Assembly: GCA_024500155.1 (NCBI GenBank) | Contig: CM044868.1 | Location: 39,814,165-39,878,164 of the forward strand | Length of the DNA: 64,000 nt | Source of the DNA: Chenopodium formosanum | Lineage: Eukaryota > Streptophyta > Magnoliopsida > Caryophyllales > Amaranthaceae | Direction of reading: 5' to 3' | Shown here: positions 20,933 through 30,637 of the stretch, one piece after another | Layout of the letters: every line of letters starts with the position of its first letter | Position numbering within the stretch: position 1 is the stretch's first letter | Position numbers and translations under genes: made by a program | The notes under the pieces: generated by a model | The model's database searches: none | Told to the model about the DNA's origin: nothing | Seen by the model: only the letters and a program-made list of their open reading frames with translations

Positions 20933-21863
20933 CAAATAAACATGAAATTAAACAAAGAAATAAGGTGAGATAGAGTTAAGAATGCTCATTGATAATAGAG
21001 ATGATCTTGAACACAATTGTCACACTTGTATCTTCAACCTCTCAGTCACCAATGATCGAAATCCTTCATTTTCTATCTCTAAAACTACTCCTAATCTAGA
21101 GACAGAAACTCCTAATCTAAGCTAATCCTCCTTAGAGGAGAGAGAAACTACTCTAAACTAAAGTATTTCATGTATCAAGAATAAAGAAGGTCGTACACTA
21201 AATATACAAAAGGAGGAAATAAATGAAATCGCAAGTAAAACCTAGAAAGTCGCGCCCGCGGAGTAATCGGCCGCGCCCGCAGGGTGCCCGCGGCCAGCCC
21301 TCTCCAAGTTCCTGGTCGAAAATGGGCTAAAATAGGTTGCAGCAGCCCCGCGCCCGTGGCAAATTTGCTGGGTCAACTTTGGAAGGCTGTAACTCACAAT
21401 CTAGGAATCTTATGAAGGCATGCAACCAATCATTGGAAAGATCTTCAAGTCTAGTTTCCAACCCAACTTGAATCACCTCAATCCTATCTGTAAAACTTGA
21501 GATATGGCTGAAACAATGCACAAAGGTACTTTTTGATACTTTGCAAACCTTCGTTTTTCTTTGTTTCTAACTTAAATTCAATTCCGAAAAGTGCATATCG
21601 ATCCAAGTGGATGTTATTTTCAATTCCCATGCATATAACCCGCGACATACCTACAAAACAAGACAAAGAAACGGAGAAGCGAGAGAAATAGCTGAGAAAT
21701 GAATAAAATGATAAGAAAACCATTAAAAGCACGCATTTCTCTAAACTACTACAAAAACACACAAATCGAGCATTATTCTCTGAAAACACGACATAAAAGA
21801 CTAAAAATGAGCATAGAAATATAAAGAAAACATAGCCTAAAGGTGCATAAATGGCACGGATCA
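20933..21863 (-). repeat. 3' LTR of element C, truncated by insertion of element A
   Basis: Matches the 5' LTR of C from TGATCCGTGCC (minus, 21863) to the position equivalent to about 28655. The missing part (equivalent to 27941-28655) should lie left of the window. Relative to the 5' LTR, one 22-bp word unit is missing near 21345, and the TATATATA box reads TAAATATA near 21198. Confidence 0.85.
21248..21352. repeat. Word array C-2 (GCGCCCGCGG type) in the 3' LTR
   Basis: CGCGCCCGCGG, CGCGCCCGCAGGG, TGCCCGCGG and GCGCCCGTGG: the same order as in the 5' LTR array, but with one 22-bp unit absent and one CpG lost (CGCGG to CGTGG). Confidence 0.65.
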
Positions 21864-21880
21864 AATTCCCCCAAACTAAA
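21864..21880 (-). other. Polypurine tract of element C
   Basis: The minus strand reads TTTAGTTTGGGGGAATT immediately before the 3' LTR start TGATCC. Position and purine run are those of a plus-strand primer site for reverse transcription. Confidence 0.75.
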
Positions 21881-24115
21881 CTTTTGCTCGTCCTCGAGCA
21901 AAACAAAATCCAACCCAAGGGAAAAATGAAGACATTATTCAACTAAAGAAAGAAACAAGAAAACAAGAGAAGATGTGAATGCACACTAACTCACTTTCGT
22001 AGGAATCACGGTCAATTTTAGCATCTAAAGACAAGCCGTTTAAACCCCTAGATCGCCCTAGAGGACGAGTGATGCTCTCGTAAAGGTTTCCTAAGAGATT
22101 AACCTATAACTCTCGTAATAATACAAACAAGGCAAAGCATGAGAAGGAAATCAAAAGAAAAGAAAAACAAACACATGTTCATGAAAGGACTTTTCCAAAT
22201 GTACAAGCACAAATGAATGCAAATCTTTCTAAACAAGTAAGGGAGTGCACGTTTCAAGATACCCAAGGTTGATTGAAACATAAATATGCTAAGCATAGGA
22301 ACTAGAGAAACGAAATCCACTTTCATCCCAAACGGTCTTACCACGTTCTCCCTACTAGTCTCATATCTTCCCCTAGTGAGCATCTCAAAAGTTCCACGAA
22401 GGAACCGGAAAAAGAGATAATTTTGGGCTACTCAACGTCTCGACAGTGCATCCCCTTCCCTTAGGCTTTAACTCATAATACCCTCCCTCAGTATGTGACT
22501 CAACCTCTAGGTTAAAAGGACTTTCCCAAAGGTTGTAACATAAGGGCAAAAAGGGTGAGGGTAGGCTTAAAATTTAGAATTTTGCGGTATTCCTAATTAG
22601 TGAAGCAAAGGGTGATCAATCCTCAACACCATAATCAAGAAGTCACCAAACAAAAACAAAAAGCTTATTCAAAGCTATAACCACAATCATATATACAAAA
22701 AGCGTAAACGCTTCTCCCCCCAAACTTAAAAGAAGAATTGTCCTCAATGCTTGAAAAGGGGGAAAGAATCACATCAAAATATTTTTTGATTTTTCTTATT
22801 TTCATTTCTTTTTTTTTTTAATTTTCATTTCTTTCAAAGCAATTGTCCATGCCTCTTTAACTTAGGACGGCTTCTACAATTTTGCATTTGCTTTGTCCTT
22901 GCCTTTTTTTTTAAGTTTGGATGGATTTTTCATTTATTAATTTGCCATTATTCACACAAATATACAAAATACAAGCTTGCTTACAAATATGAACTAATAT
23001 CCAAACTCATATACCACATACTTTAATAAAATGATCTTTTGCTTCACAAAAACCAAAAAATGGAACAAAAATGAAACAAAGTCTCAAAATTCTGAAGATG
23101 TGGCTTGAAAAGAAGGGAAAAGGCTCAAATGGTTAGCAAGAAGGCAAATGTAAACCAAAAAATCAAAAATTAGAAAACTATCCTAGAAAATAAAAATTAC
23201 CACCTCGAAAAAATGCCTTTGTCCTTCCTAGATGGCTTGGTCTCGAGTTTGAGAATTATGAGTCAAGATTCTAGATTAGGTCCGCGATAGTCAAGGATCC
23301 ATGCCGCTCATGCAAATATATGTTGAAGGCTTGAAAAATAATGAACCTCACATGGATGTAGCAAAAACTCACTATTGGTGTCAATTCGACTGTAGGAAGA
23401 AACTACCAACATGCCACAAACAAGGAGAATCCGGTTTCATGGTCCCACTAATTCTAACCAACTATCTTAGCATGCTTTATCCTAGAATCAACCAAGCGTA
23501 CTTTCAAACCGTGCACACCGTTACCATTTAAGAAGAAAAGCATTCAATTATACAAGTCCAAAAGTAGTATGTCCAAAACAAGAACAAAACAAAAATACAA
23601 TGCAATTTGCCTTGATAGAAACAAAAATCTTTTTGGGATTTTTCAAAAGAGAGAAACATGGAAATGCATATACAAATGTGCATGGCATATATGAATCAAC
23701 ATTCCACCAAACATGATAGAATACCCTCCCCCAAGCTTGAATGAGACAACATGCTCCAACATAAATAAAATATTCCACGAGAGGGGAAAACAAAGAGATT
23801 AATCCAACAATACCAACACACGTCCATCAAGGCATCAACCATTAGAGAGAGAGCAAGGAAAGATATTACCAGATTTAGGTGGGTGTAATTACCCACAAAT
23901 GACCCAACTTAACCTTTCAAAGCTAATTTCCTCAAGAATTGAAACTTGTTTTCCATGTGCTAGCAATTGTGGTGCCAATCTTCCTTGATTCTTGATCCAA
24001 ACCAATGCACCAAAGTATATCATCAAATCATGTACCTAGCAAAAGGCACACAAACATTTCCATGAGAGAAAATATATTCTAAAAAGAAAAAGAAATGAGA
24101 GTAATAAAACACGGG
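21881..24115. other. Non-coding 3' internal region of element C
   Basis: No credible gene on either strand. Short frames lack known motifs. The stretch is AT-rich and includes G/A runs such as CCCCCCAAACTTAAAAG near 22720 and a T-rich tract at 22780-22830. Confidence 0.55.
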
Positions 24116-24915
24116 TTACTTCCCGAGAAAGGCTTTCTTAAGGTCCAAGCTTGAACGCTCTAGAAAATAATAATTCAACGCACGCAAGAGCTTGTCAAAT
24201 GCACTGCTACACATTTCATGTGATAAACGGTAGGCAAATGACGGGAAGAGTACGTGCAACAAGGATAGTGCACGCAAATGAGGAGAGAGATGCCAAGAAA
24301 AGGAAGAGGAAGAATCAAAAGAAAATTCAACAAAATATGAAGAAAAAGAAGAAGAATAAGAAAAAGAAGGCAAACTCTCCACAAAATATTTTTGGGTGGC
24401 AACATCACCCTTTTCCTCAATTGGGGACAAATGAGCTACATAAAAATCATCATAGACAAGACGGTCCCCTATAGGCTCATTGACAAAATAAGGGAGGGAA
24501 ATAAGAGTGTAAGGGATATGGTTTAATCTTCTTGAAAAAGGGGTATACGAAAAGGAAAAGGGGGCTATGGTCTCACAAATGAACTCTTTGTCACCACCAT
24601 GCCTCAAATCACCAATAAGAGCATGGAAATCAATCATAGAGCCCTCAAAAGAAGAGCACTCAAGATATCCATCTCCCTCAAACATCCAACCTCCAAGAGG
24701 AACAACATAATCCCCTCCATCACAACTATGAGTAACAACTCCCTCAACAACTTTAAAGCCTAAAGTCTCAAAACCATGCATGAATGGATGCAAATTCATT
24801 TCAAACTCATCTCTCTCCCATGAAGCATCCTCAATGAACTCATTTAAAAGGCTATGGGTTTTCTTTTGACTCTCAAAGAACGCATTGGACATAATCTCAA
24901 ACGAGTCTAGATACT
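24116..24915 (-). pseudogene. Element C gag-like ORF, C-terminal part
   Basis: About 263 codons belonging to element C, continuing in phase with the frame on the far side of the solo LTR (26790-27494). The reading frame crosses the target duplication ATACT cleanly. The protein has no zinc knuckle, protease or RT motif. It starts YLDSFEIMSNAFFESQKK, has a Ser/Phe-rich stretch (SFSYSSSFSSYF) and ends in SSLDLKKAFLGK. Its function is unknown; I read it as the rest of a structural protein of a non-autonomous element. The apparent start MGVTK lies in the solo LTR and is not real. Confidence 0.6.
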
Positions 24916-26789
24916 TGGTGACACCCATTTGTGTCTCCCCAAAACCAAACCCAATGATGAGTACCTTTTACGTCAAATCATAATCGAATGAAGTGAAAGT
25001 GTGGAAAGTTTAGTGTTGCGGTTAGTTTTTATTCTTTTCTTTCTCTCTGTTTTTGAAAACCTATTTTAAGAAAAAAGCAAATATAGTTTGGTTTGGCTCA
25101 TGGCAAGGGTCCAATAATAGTGTATTTGGGTTGGATTCGAAAAGAGCTTTCCAACGATATACTATAAGCCCAATTCCGATGAATAACGAGGAAGTTATGG
25201 CCAAATTACTAAACTGGGCCCGATTTGATCTTTTTATGCGGCCCAATGATCTAGATGAGGGCCTAATACTGATTTATCATTCCTAATGAAATTAGGATTG
25301 ATTATAATCTTCTAGAAACTTCTAGAAGATTCTTTTCATTCCTAATTTAATTAGCATTGATAATTTGACTTTAGTTGACTTTTAAGAGTTTTAATCAGAA
25401 TAAAAGAAGTGTTTTTAAGGAAAATTCGATTTTTCCCTCTCGTACAGCTAAATTTTATCAAAATAAGAAAACGCGTATAAAACTGATTGCAACGTCTGGC
25501 GACAAGTCCAGCGTCTGGCGACGGACCTGGCGTTTGGCGCTGCACTCCAGCGTTTGGCGACGGGCGCGTGTTTTGGCGCTGCAGTTGTGTTTTATTCTTT
25601 TCGAATCTCTGATTCGTTTTTTATCACATCCGGCTGATTTTCTCGATAAATAGCCTCCTAAAACCTTCGTTTTTCCATCACCAACTCTCATCAAGAATTT
25701 CTTGATTCTCTCTTATTCTAAACTAGCCTTTTACAAACACAATTCCTCACACATTAGATCTAGACACACCAAGCCAAGTTCGAAGTTGCCTTCGCCCTAG
25801 ACGTGAAAGGTTTTAATTTCTGAGGGTTTAGTCCCAAATCTCTATTTCAATTATGTAATTTAATTCTTTGATTTTATATTTTCCTTGAAGTTATTAACGT
25901 ATGTATTTTGTTATTAGAAAGAGATACGAGGCATCCAAGTAAGTACTTTAATTGTTTAATTGATATTATGATATAGATATCATGTTTAGATTGTTATTTT
26001 GATTCTAGTATCGTGTTAGGATGCTATTCTTAGTATGATGTTTAGGGTGACAACAATAAGTTCCTTATATCAATTATGATTTCTATGATGCCTTCGGTTT
26101 TCTATCTAATATCATGTTAGGGTTAAAGCTTTGATCTTTATTGTTTAGTGACATGCTAGGGTTTGTTATTAATCTTGTTAGTATCATGCCTAGGATCTTG
26201 CTATTATTATGCTTTAACATGATTATTCTTATAATTGTTATAATTTATGATTATTATGATTATTATGTTGACTGATATTTATTGTTATTGCTTGATCATG
26301 CCTTTTATACATGTTTAAAGGGAATTTGTACTTGTTATCATGCTTAATAAGATAATTAATAATCTTGTTTAGGGTTAATTTGATTATAATTCAAGTGGTC
26401 GCCAATAATAGATTTATTTGTGCATTGATATTCAACCAATGTAGTTAAACAGGTTTAGGGTAATCCTATTGATTGCATGTTAGTCAGAAAGCGCACATGA
26501 ATACGAGTAGAATAAAGTAGAGGCCTATTATTAGGGCAGGTTCTTTCTCTTTTAGATTGGATTATTACCTTCATCCCCGAACTACCAGTCATGGTTCCAG
26601 ACCTATTGTAGTTGATAATCTCATGGATCGTTAAGGGGTGTAACCTTCACCTCGTGAACAATTTACAAGTTCCTAAAACTTGTTGGCGACTCTTTTTCTC
26701 TAGCTTCCTTCCCTTTGGACGCCACCATGCTTAAGTGTATGACCATAGAGGGGTTCAAGTTTGGGGTAATGCTTGAAATATTCCCTACA
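24916..26789 (+). repeat. Solo LTR B' (B-type) in element C, TSD ATACT
   Basis: 1,874 bp, starting TGGTGACACCC and ending CCCTACA, with ATACT on both sides (24911-24915 and 26790-26794). It matches the LTR of element B in opposite orientation over its whole length. It carries a degenerate word array at 25497-25581 and a TATA-like GATAAATA at 25645-25652. Confidence 0.92.
25497..25652 (+). promoter_or_regulatory. U3 promoter of solo LTR B': word array and TATA-like box
   Basis: TGGCGAC (25497), TGGCGAC (25516), TGGCGCT (25535), TGGCGAC (25555) and TGGCGCT (25574) step by 19, 19, 20 and 19 bp. The last unit is about 64 bp from GATAAATA. The words here are half-palindromes, so spacing is better kept than sequence when compared with 7075-7128. 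Confidence 0.6.
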
Positions 26790-26794
26790 ATACT

Positions 26795-27494
26795 CATGGA
26801 TAGAAGAATCACAATTATGCACAAGAGACTCATCGGGATGGGAAGGAGGGTTAGGATAATCAAATTCAACACTGATCTCTTGGTTTTCAACTCCTTCGCC
26901 ATCACTAAAATTCTCGCCAAAGGGGTCCTCACCCTCTCTTGATTGCTCAAAATCATCATCATCATCATCCTCAACACACACATTGGATAGGGATTTTTCA
27001 CATACAAGCATCAAGGATGACAATTCATTTTCCAACTCTTCTTTTCTTTTTAATTCTTTATTAAAAAGATCCTCATCCTCTCTAATCATCTCCAATTGGC
27101 TCCTTAAACTTTCCATCATTTGTCTCTCTAAAGGCCTAAGATTAGGATTCATCTCTAACTCCCTCAAAGATTCATCAATTTGGCTATAGGGGACTAGAGA
27201 CTCATCACATGAGTTTGGAGAATGAAAAGGCAAAGAGAGTTGATCAATAGTAAAAGAAGAGTCACAATCAAGGGTAGGACCATGCATATTAAAATCATGA
27301 GCATTTTCGTTAAATAGGGGAGAGGGGGCACAATTAAGCATATGAGATTCGTTATTAAGGGAATGAACTACATCACAAGAAGACATGGAAAATAATGAAG
27401 AATTGAAACACACCATTATCATCCACTTGAGCATGTACTTCATCATTATGAACAAAAAAGGAAATAGAATCGAAAGCACTTGTTCTAGGTTCAC
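26795..27494 (-). pseudogene. Element C gag-like ORF, middle part
   Basis: About 230 codons up to the solo LTR. It contains a helical region (RPLERQMMESLRSQLEMI) and an acidic run (VCVEDDDDDDFEQSREGED). It overlaps the upstream gag-like frame (27825-27373) in another phase, so a frameshift lies around 27380-27490. The end in the solo LTR (after SIHEY) is an artefact of the insertion; the true frame continues at 24915. No enzymatic motif is seen. Confidence 0.6.
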
Positions 27495-27825
27495 TCATGG
27501 GATCATTTAAAAATTCATGGGAATTCATGCTAATATAAGAAGAATCAAGACATTGCACATCAATATTAGAATCATGAATACCCCTATTATAAACATCCCA
27601 AGCAAACCAAACATAAAAATCCCAAGCATCATCAATTGACAAGACTCTAAATTCACCATTATGCATGCATTCAACTTCATCCCTAGTTTGCTCATTCAAA
27701 CCAAAATAACAAATCTCACAGGTCTCCCAAAGACTACAACAATTATAGTCCAAAAATCCCTCAAGTCTATTGAAATATTCACAAAAAGGCTCATTGTCAA
27801 ATTGAGGAAACGAGATATATGGCAT
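27373..27825 (-). pseudogene. Element C gag-like ORF, N-terminal part
   Basis: Start chosen at MPYISFPQFDNEPF (27825), because element D has the same start (MAYISIPQFDNEPF) at the same distance from its primer site. The EYFNRLEGFLDYN and CYFGLNEQTRDEVE stretches have the layout of the Athila-type retrotransposon gag domain. It is probably the capsid protein of a non-autonomous element. The frame ends in an overlap with the middle ORF. Confidence 0.65.
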
Positions 27826-27919
27826 TTTTATATAAAACAAGCAAAAAAAAAAACGAAAAGAAAAGTATATACAAAGACCTAGACTCAAGCAATAAAAAAC
27901 ACTCAAACATAGACACCGT

Positions 27920-27937
27920 TCCCCGGCAACGGCGCCA
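27920..27937 (-). other. Primer-binding site of element C (tRNA-Asp)
   Basis: The minus strand reads TGGCGCCGTTGCCGGGGA three bases inside the LTR. It is complementary to the 3' end of plant tRNA-Asp, the primer used by Athila-type elements (established knowledge). Confidence 0.9.
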
Positions 27938-27940
27938 TTT

Positions 27941-29605
27941 TGACGAAGGTTGAAACTAGGTTGTCATCTAGTTCTTCCTAAGTCAAACTAAATTTGTAAA
28001 CGCTTAACAAACCTTATACGAGTATAGAGGCAAGTCAAGGATTGAACCCAAAGGAACGGTAATGTCCAAGCACTTTCAATTATGTGCCTAAGCTAGGTAG
28101 AAATCGAAGGCAAGTTGTAACACTAACAACTATATAAACAAGTAACCAAACAAATAAAACACTAGGAACGGGGATCAACAAGTAATCATGTCAATTGCAA
28201 CAATTTGGGAAGAGCATGCCAATAAAAGGTTGGGAAGACTAATGATAAGAGCAATCAATTAGAATCACATAGCTATCTCCTAATTGTTAAGCTAGGGTTC
28301 ACTATGAATAACAAACCAAGAGAATCACAATCAAAACCAATTGATAATTGCAATTCCTAAACCAATTGTTCGTGTCATTAGCAATTACAATGCAATCTAG
28401 CATAATTCTCAAGGCCTAATTGAATTACACACATGCAAACCTTCACTAATCACTTTAATCTTAACAATCAATGAACACAATTCCCAAATTAATCATAATT
28501 AATCATTCATACAAGTTTCACCCAATTCCTAGCCAAACAACTATTCAAGAATCATCATCTATCAACTAACAACTATGGAAATCAAGAATCAATAAAATAT
28601 CAAGAACAATTACATTAATCAAGCATCAAACATCAAACATCAAAATTAAACCAAACAGACATGAAATTAAACAAAGCAATAAGGTGAGATAGAGTTAAGA
28701 ATGCTCATTGATAATAGAGATGATCTTGAACACAATTGTCACACTTGTATCTTCAACCTCTCAGTCACCATTGATCGAAATCCTTCATTTTCTCTCTCTA
28801 AAACTACTCCTAATCTAGAGACAGGAACTCCTAATCTAAGCTAATCCTCCTTAGAGGAGAGAGAAACTACTCTAAACTAAAGTATTTCATGTATCAAGAA
28901 TAAAGAAGGTCGTACACTATATATACAATAGGAGGAAGTAAATGAAATCGCAAGTAAAACCCAGAAAGTCGCGCCCGCGGAGAAATCGGCCACGCCTGCG
29001 GGGTGCCCGCGGCCAGCCCTCTCCAAGCTCCTGGTCGAAAATGGGCATAAATAGGTTGTAGCAGCCCCGCACCCGCGGGTACTATAGCCCGCGCCCGCGG
29101 CAGATTTGCAGGGTCAACTTTGGAAGGCTGTAACTCACAATATAGGAATATTATGCAGGCGTGCAACCTATCATTGGAAATCTCTTCAAGTTTAGTTTCT
29201 AACCCAACTTGAATCACCTCAATCCGATCTGTAGAACTCGAGATATGGCTGAAACAATGCACAAAGGTACTTTTTGATACTTTGCAAACCTTCGTTTTCC
29301 TTTGTTTCTAACTCAAATTCAATTCCGAAAAGTGCATATCGATCCTAGTGGATGTTATTTTCAATTCCCATGCATATAGCCCGTGACGTACCTACAAAAC
29401 AAGACAAAGAAACGGAGAAGCTAGAGAAATAGCTGAGAAATGAATAAAATGATAAGAAAACCATTAAAAGCACGCATTTCTCTAAACTAACACAAAAACA
29501 CACAAATTGAGCATTATTCTCTAAAAACACGACATAAAAGACTAAAAACGAGCATAGAAATATAAAGAAAACATAGCCTAAAGGTGCCATAAATGGCACG
29601 GATCA
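27941..29605 (-). repeat. 5' LTR of element C
   Basis: 1,665 bp, TGATCCGTGCC at 29605 and ...CCTTCGTCA at 27941 on the minus strand. The candidate target duplication to the right is TATCC (29606-29610). TATATATA lies at 28918-28925 (minus), with the word array directly upstream. Confidence 0.88.
28918..29100 (-). promoter_or_regulatory. U3 promoter of element C: TATA box and word array C-1
   Basis: GCGCCCGCGG-type words at 28971, 28992, 29003, 29069 and 29091. The intervals 21, 11, 66 and 22 are all close to multiples of 11. GCACCCGCGGGTAC contains a 10-bp perfect palindrome. The nearest word is 46 bp from TATATATA (28918-28925). Confidence 0.6.
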
Positions 29606-30537
29606 TATCCAATATTAGACCACATATTTCTTAGCTTAGTTGAGAGCTTCTCTCTCTAGTTTTGGGGTTAGTTTTAGGAGTAGATTTTAGAGAGAGAAAG
29701 TGAGGAATTTCAATGGTTTTTTGAGAGGTTGAATATTCAAGATGACAATTGTATTGAAGATCTCCATTATCAATCAATGAAGATTTCTCACTCTCTCTCC
29801 TCTTTATTGCTTTATTTAATTTCATGTTTGTTTGATTTGATTTTGATATTTGATGCTTGATTAGTGTAGTTGTTCTTGATATATTGTTGATTTTTTATTT
29901 CTTTAGTTGTTTGTTGATAGATGATGATATTTGAGTAGTTGTTTGGCTAGGAATTGGGTAAAACTTGTATGATTGATTAATTATGATTAACTTGGGAATT
30001 GTGTTGATTGATTGTTGAGATTAAATTGATTAGTGAAGGTTTGCATGTGTGTAATTCGATTAGGCCTCGAGAATTATGCTAAATTGCATTGTAATTGCTA
30101 ATGACACGAAAGTGATTTAGGAATTGCAATTATTGATTGGTTTTGATTGTGATTCTCTTAGTTTGTTATTCATAGTGAACCCTTGCTTAACAATTAGGAG
30201 ATAGCTCTTTGATTCCAATTGATTTCTCTTATCATTAGTCTTCACAACCTTTGATTGACATGATTTTCCCAAGTTGTTGCAATTGACATAATTACTTGTT
30301 GATCCCCGTTCCTATTGTTTTATTTCCTTGGTTACTTGGTTTGTTAGTTGTTAGTATTCACTCTTACCTTCGTCTTTGACCTAGTTTAGGCACCCAAATC
30401 GAAAGCATTTGAACATTACCGTTCCTTTGGGTTCGACCCTTGACTTGCCTCTATACTCGTATTTAGGTTTGTTAAGTATTTATAAATTTAGTTTGACCGA
30501 GGGGGGATTAGATAACCACATAGTTTTTCCCTCGTCA
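29606..30537 (+). repeat. LTR E (Athila-type), 5' part removed by element C insertion
   Basis: The R/U5 half of an Athila-type LTR on the plus strand, ending CCTCGTCA. It is similar to, but distinct from, the C and D LTRs (shared GAGAGCTTCTCTCTCTAG-like and CTCGTATTTAGGTTTGTT-like stretches). No primer site follows, so it is a solo LTR or its internal region lies elsewhere. Its left boundary is exactly where element C begins. Confidence 0.7.
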
Positions 30538-30637
30538 CAAACCCATTGATGAATACTTTTCACGTCACATGATTATCGAACGAAGTGAAAGTGTGAAAAG
30601 TCTTGTGATGCTGTCGTTTTAATAAAAATCTTTCTTT
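30538..30637 (+). repeat. Fragment of a B-type LTR hosting LTR E
   Basis: Matches the solo LTR B' from its position 24956 onwards (AAACCC, then ...GAAGTGAAAGTGTG). The first part of this LTR is missing to the left and should lie beyond element E. It is cut on the right by the CACTA element at 30638. Confidence 0.65.

Larger units (their letters stand above)
20933..29605 (-). mobile_element. Element C: Athila-like LTR element without pol, nested
   Basis: Minus-strand order: 5' LTR (29605-27941), perfect tRNA-Asp-type primer site, gag-like reading frames (27825 to 24116), 2.2 kb of non-coding sequence, polypurine tract (21880-21864) and a 3' LTR cut off at 20933 by element A. The solo LTR at 24916-26789 interrupts it. 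After removing that insertion the internal region is about 4.2 kb and has no protease, RT or integrase motif, so C would depend on another element. Confidence 0.85.

Noticed and set aside
24151..24474. Plus-strand Lys-rich frame
   Set aside because: Antisense of the Ser/Phe-rich part of the element C gag-like ORF.
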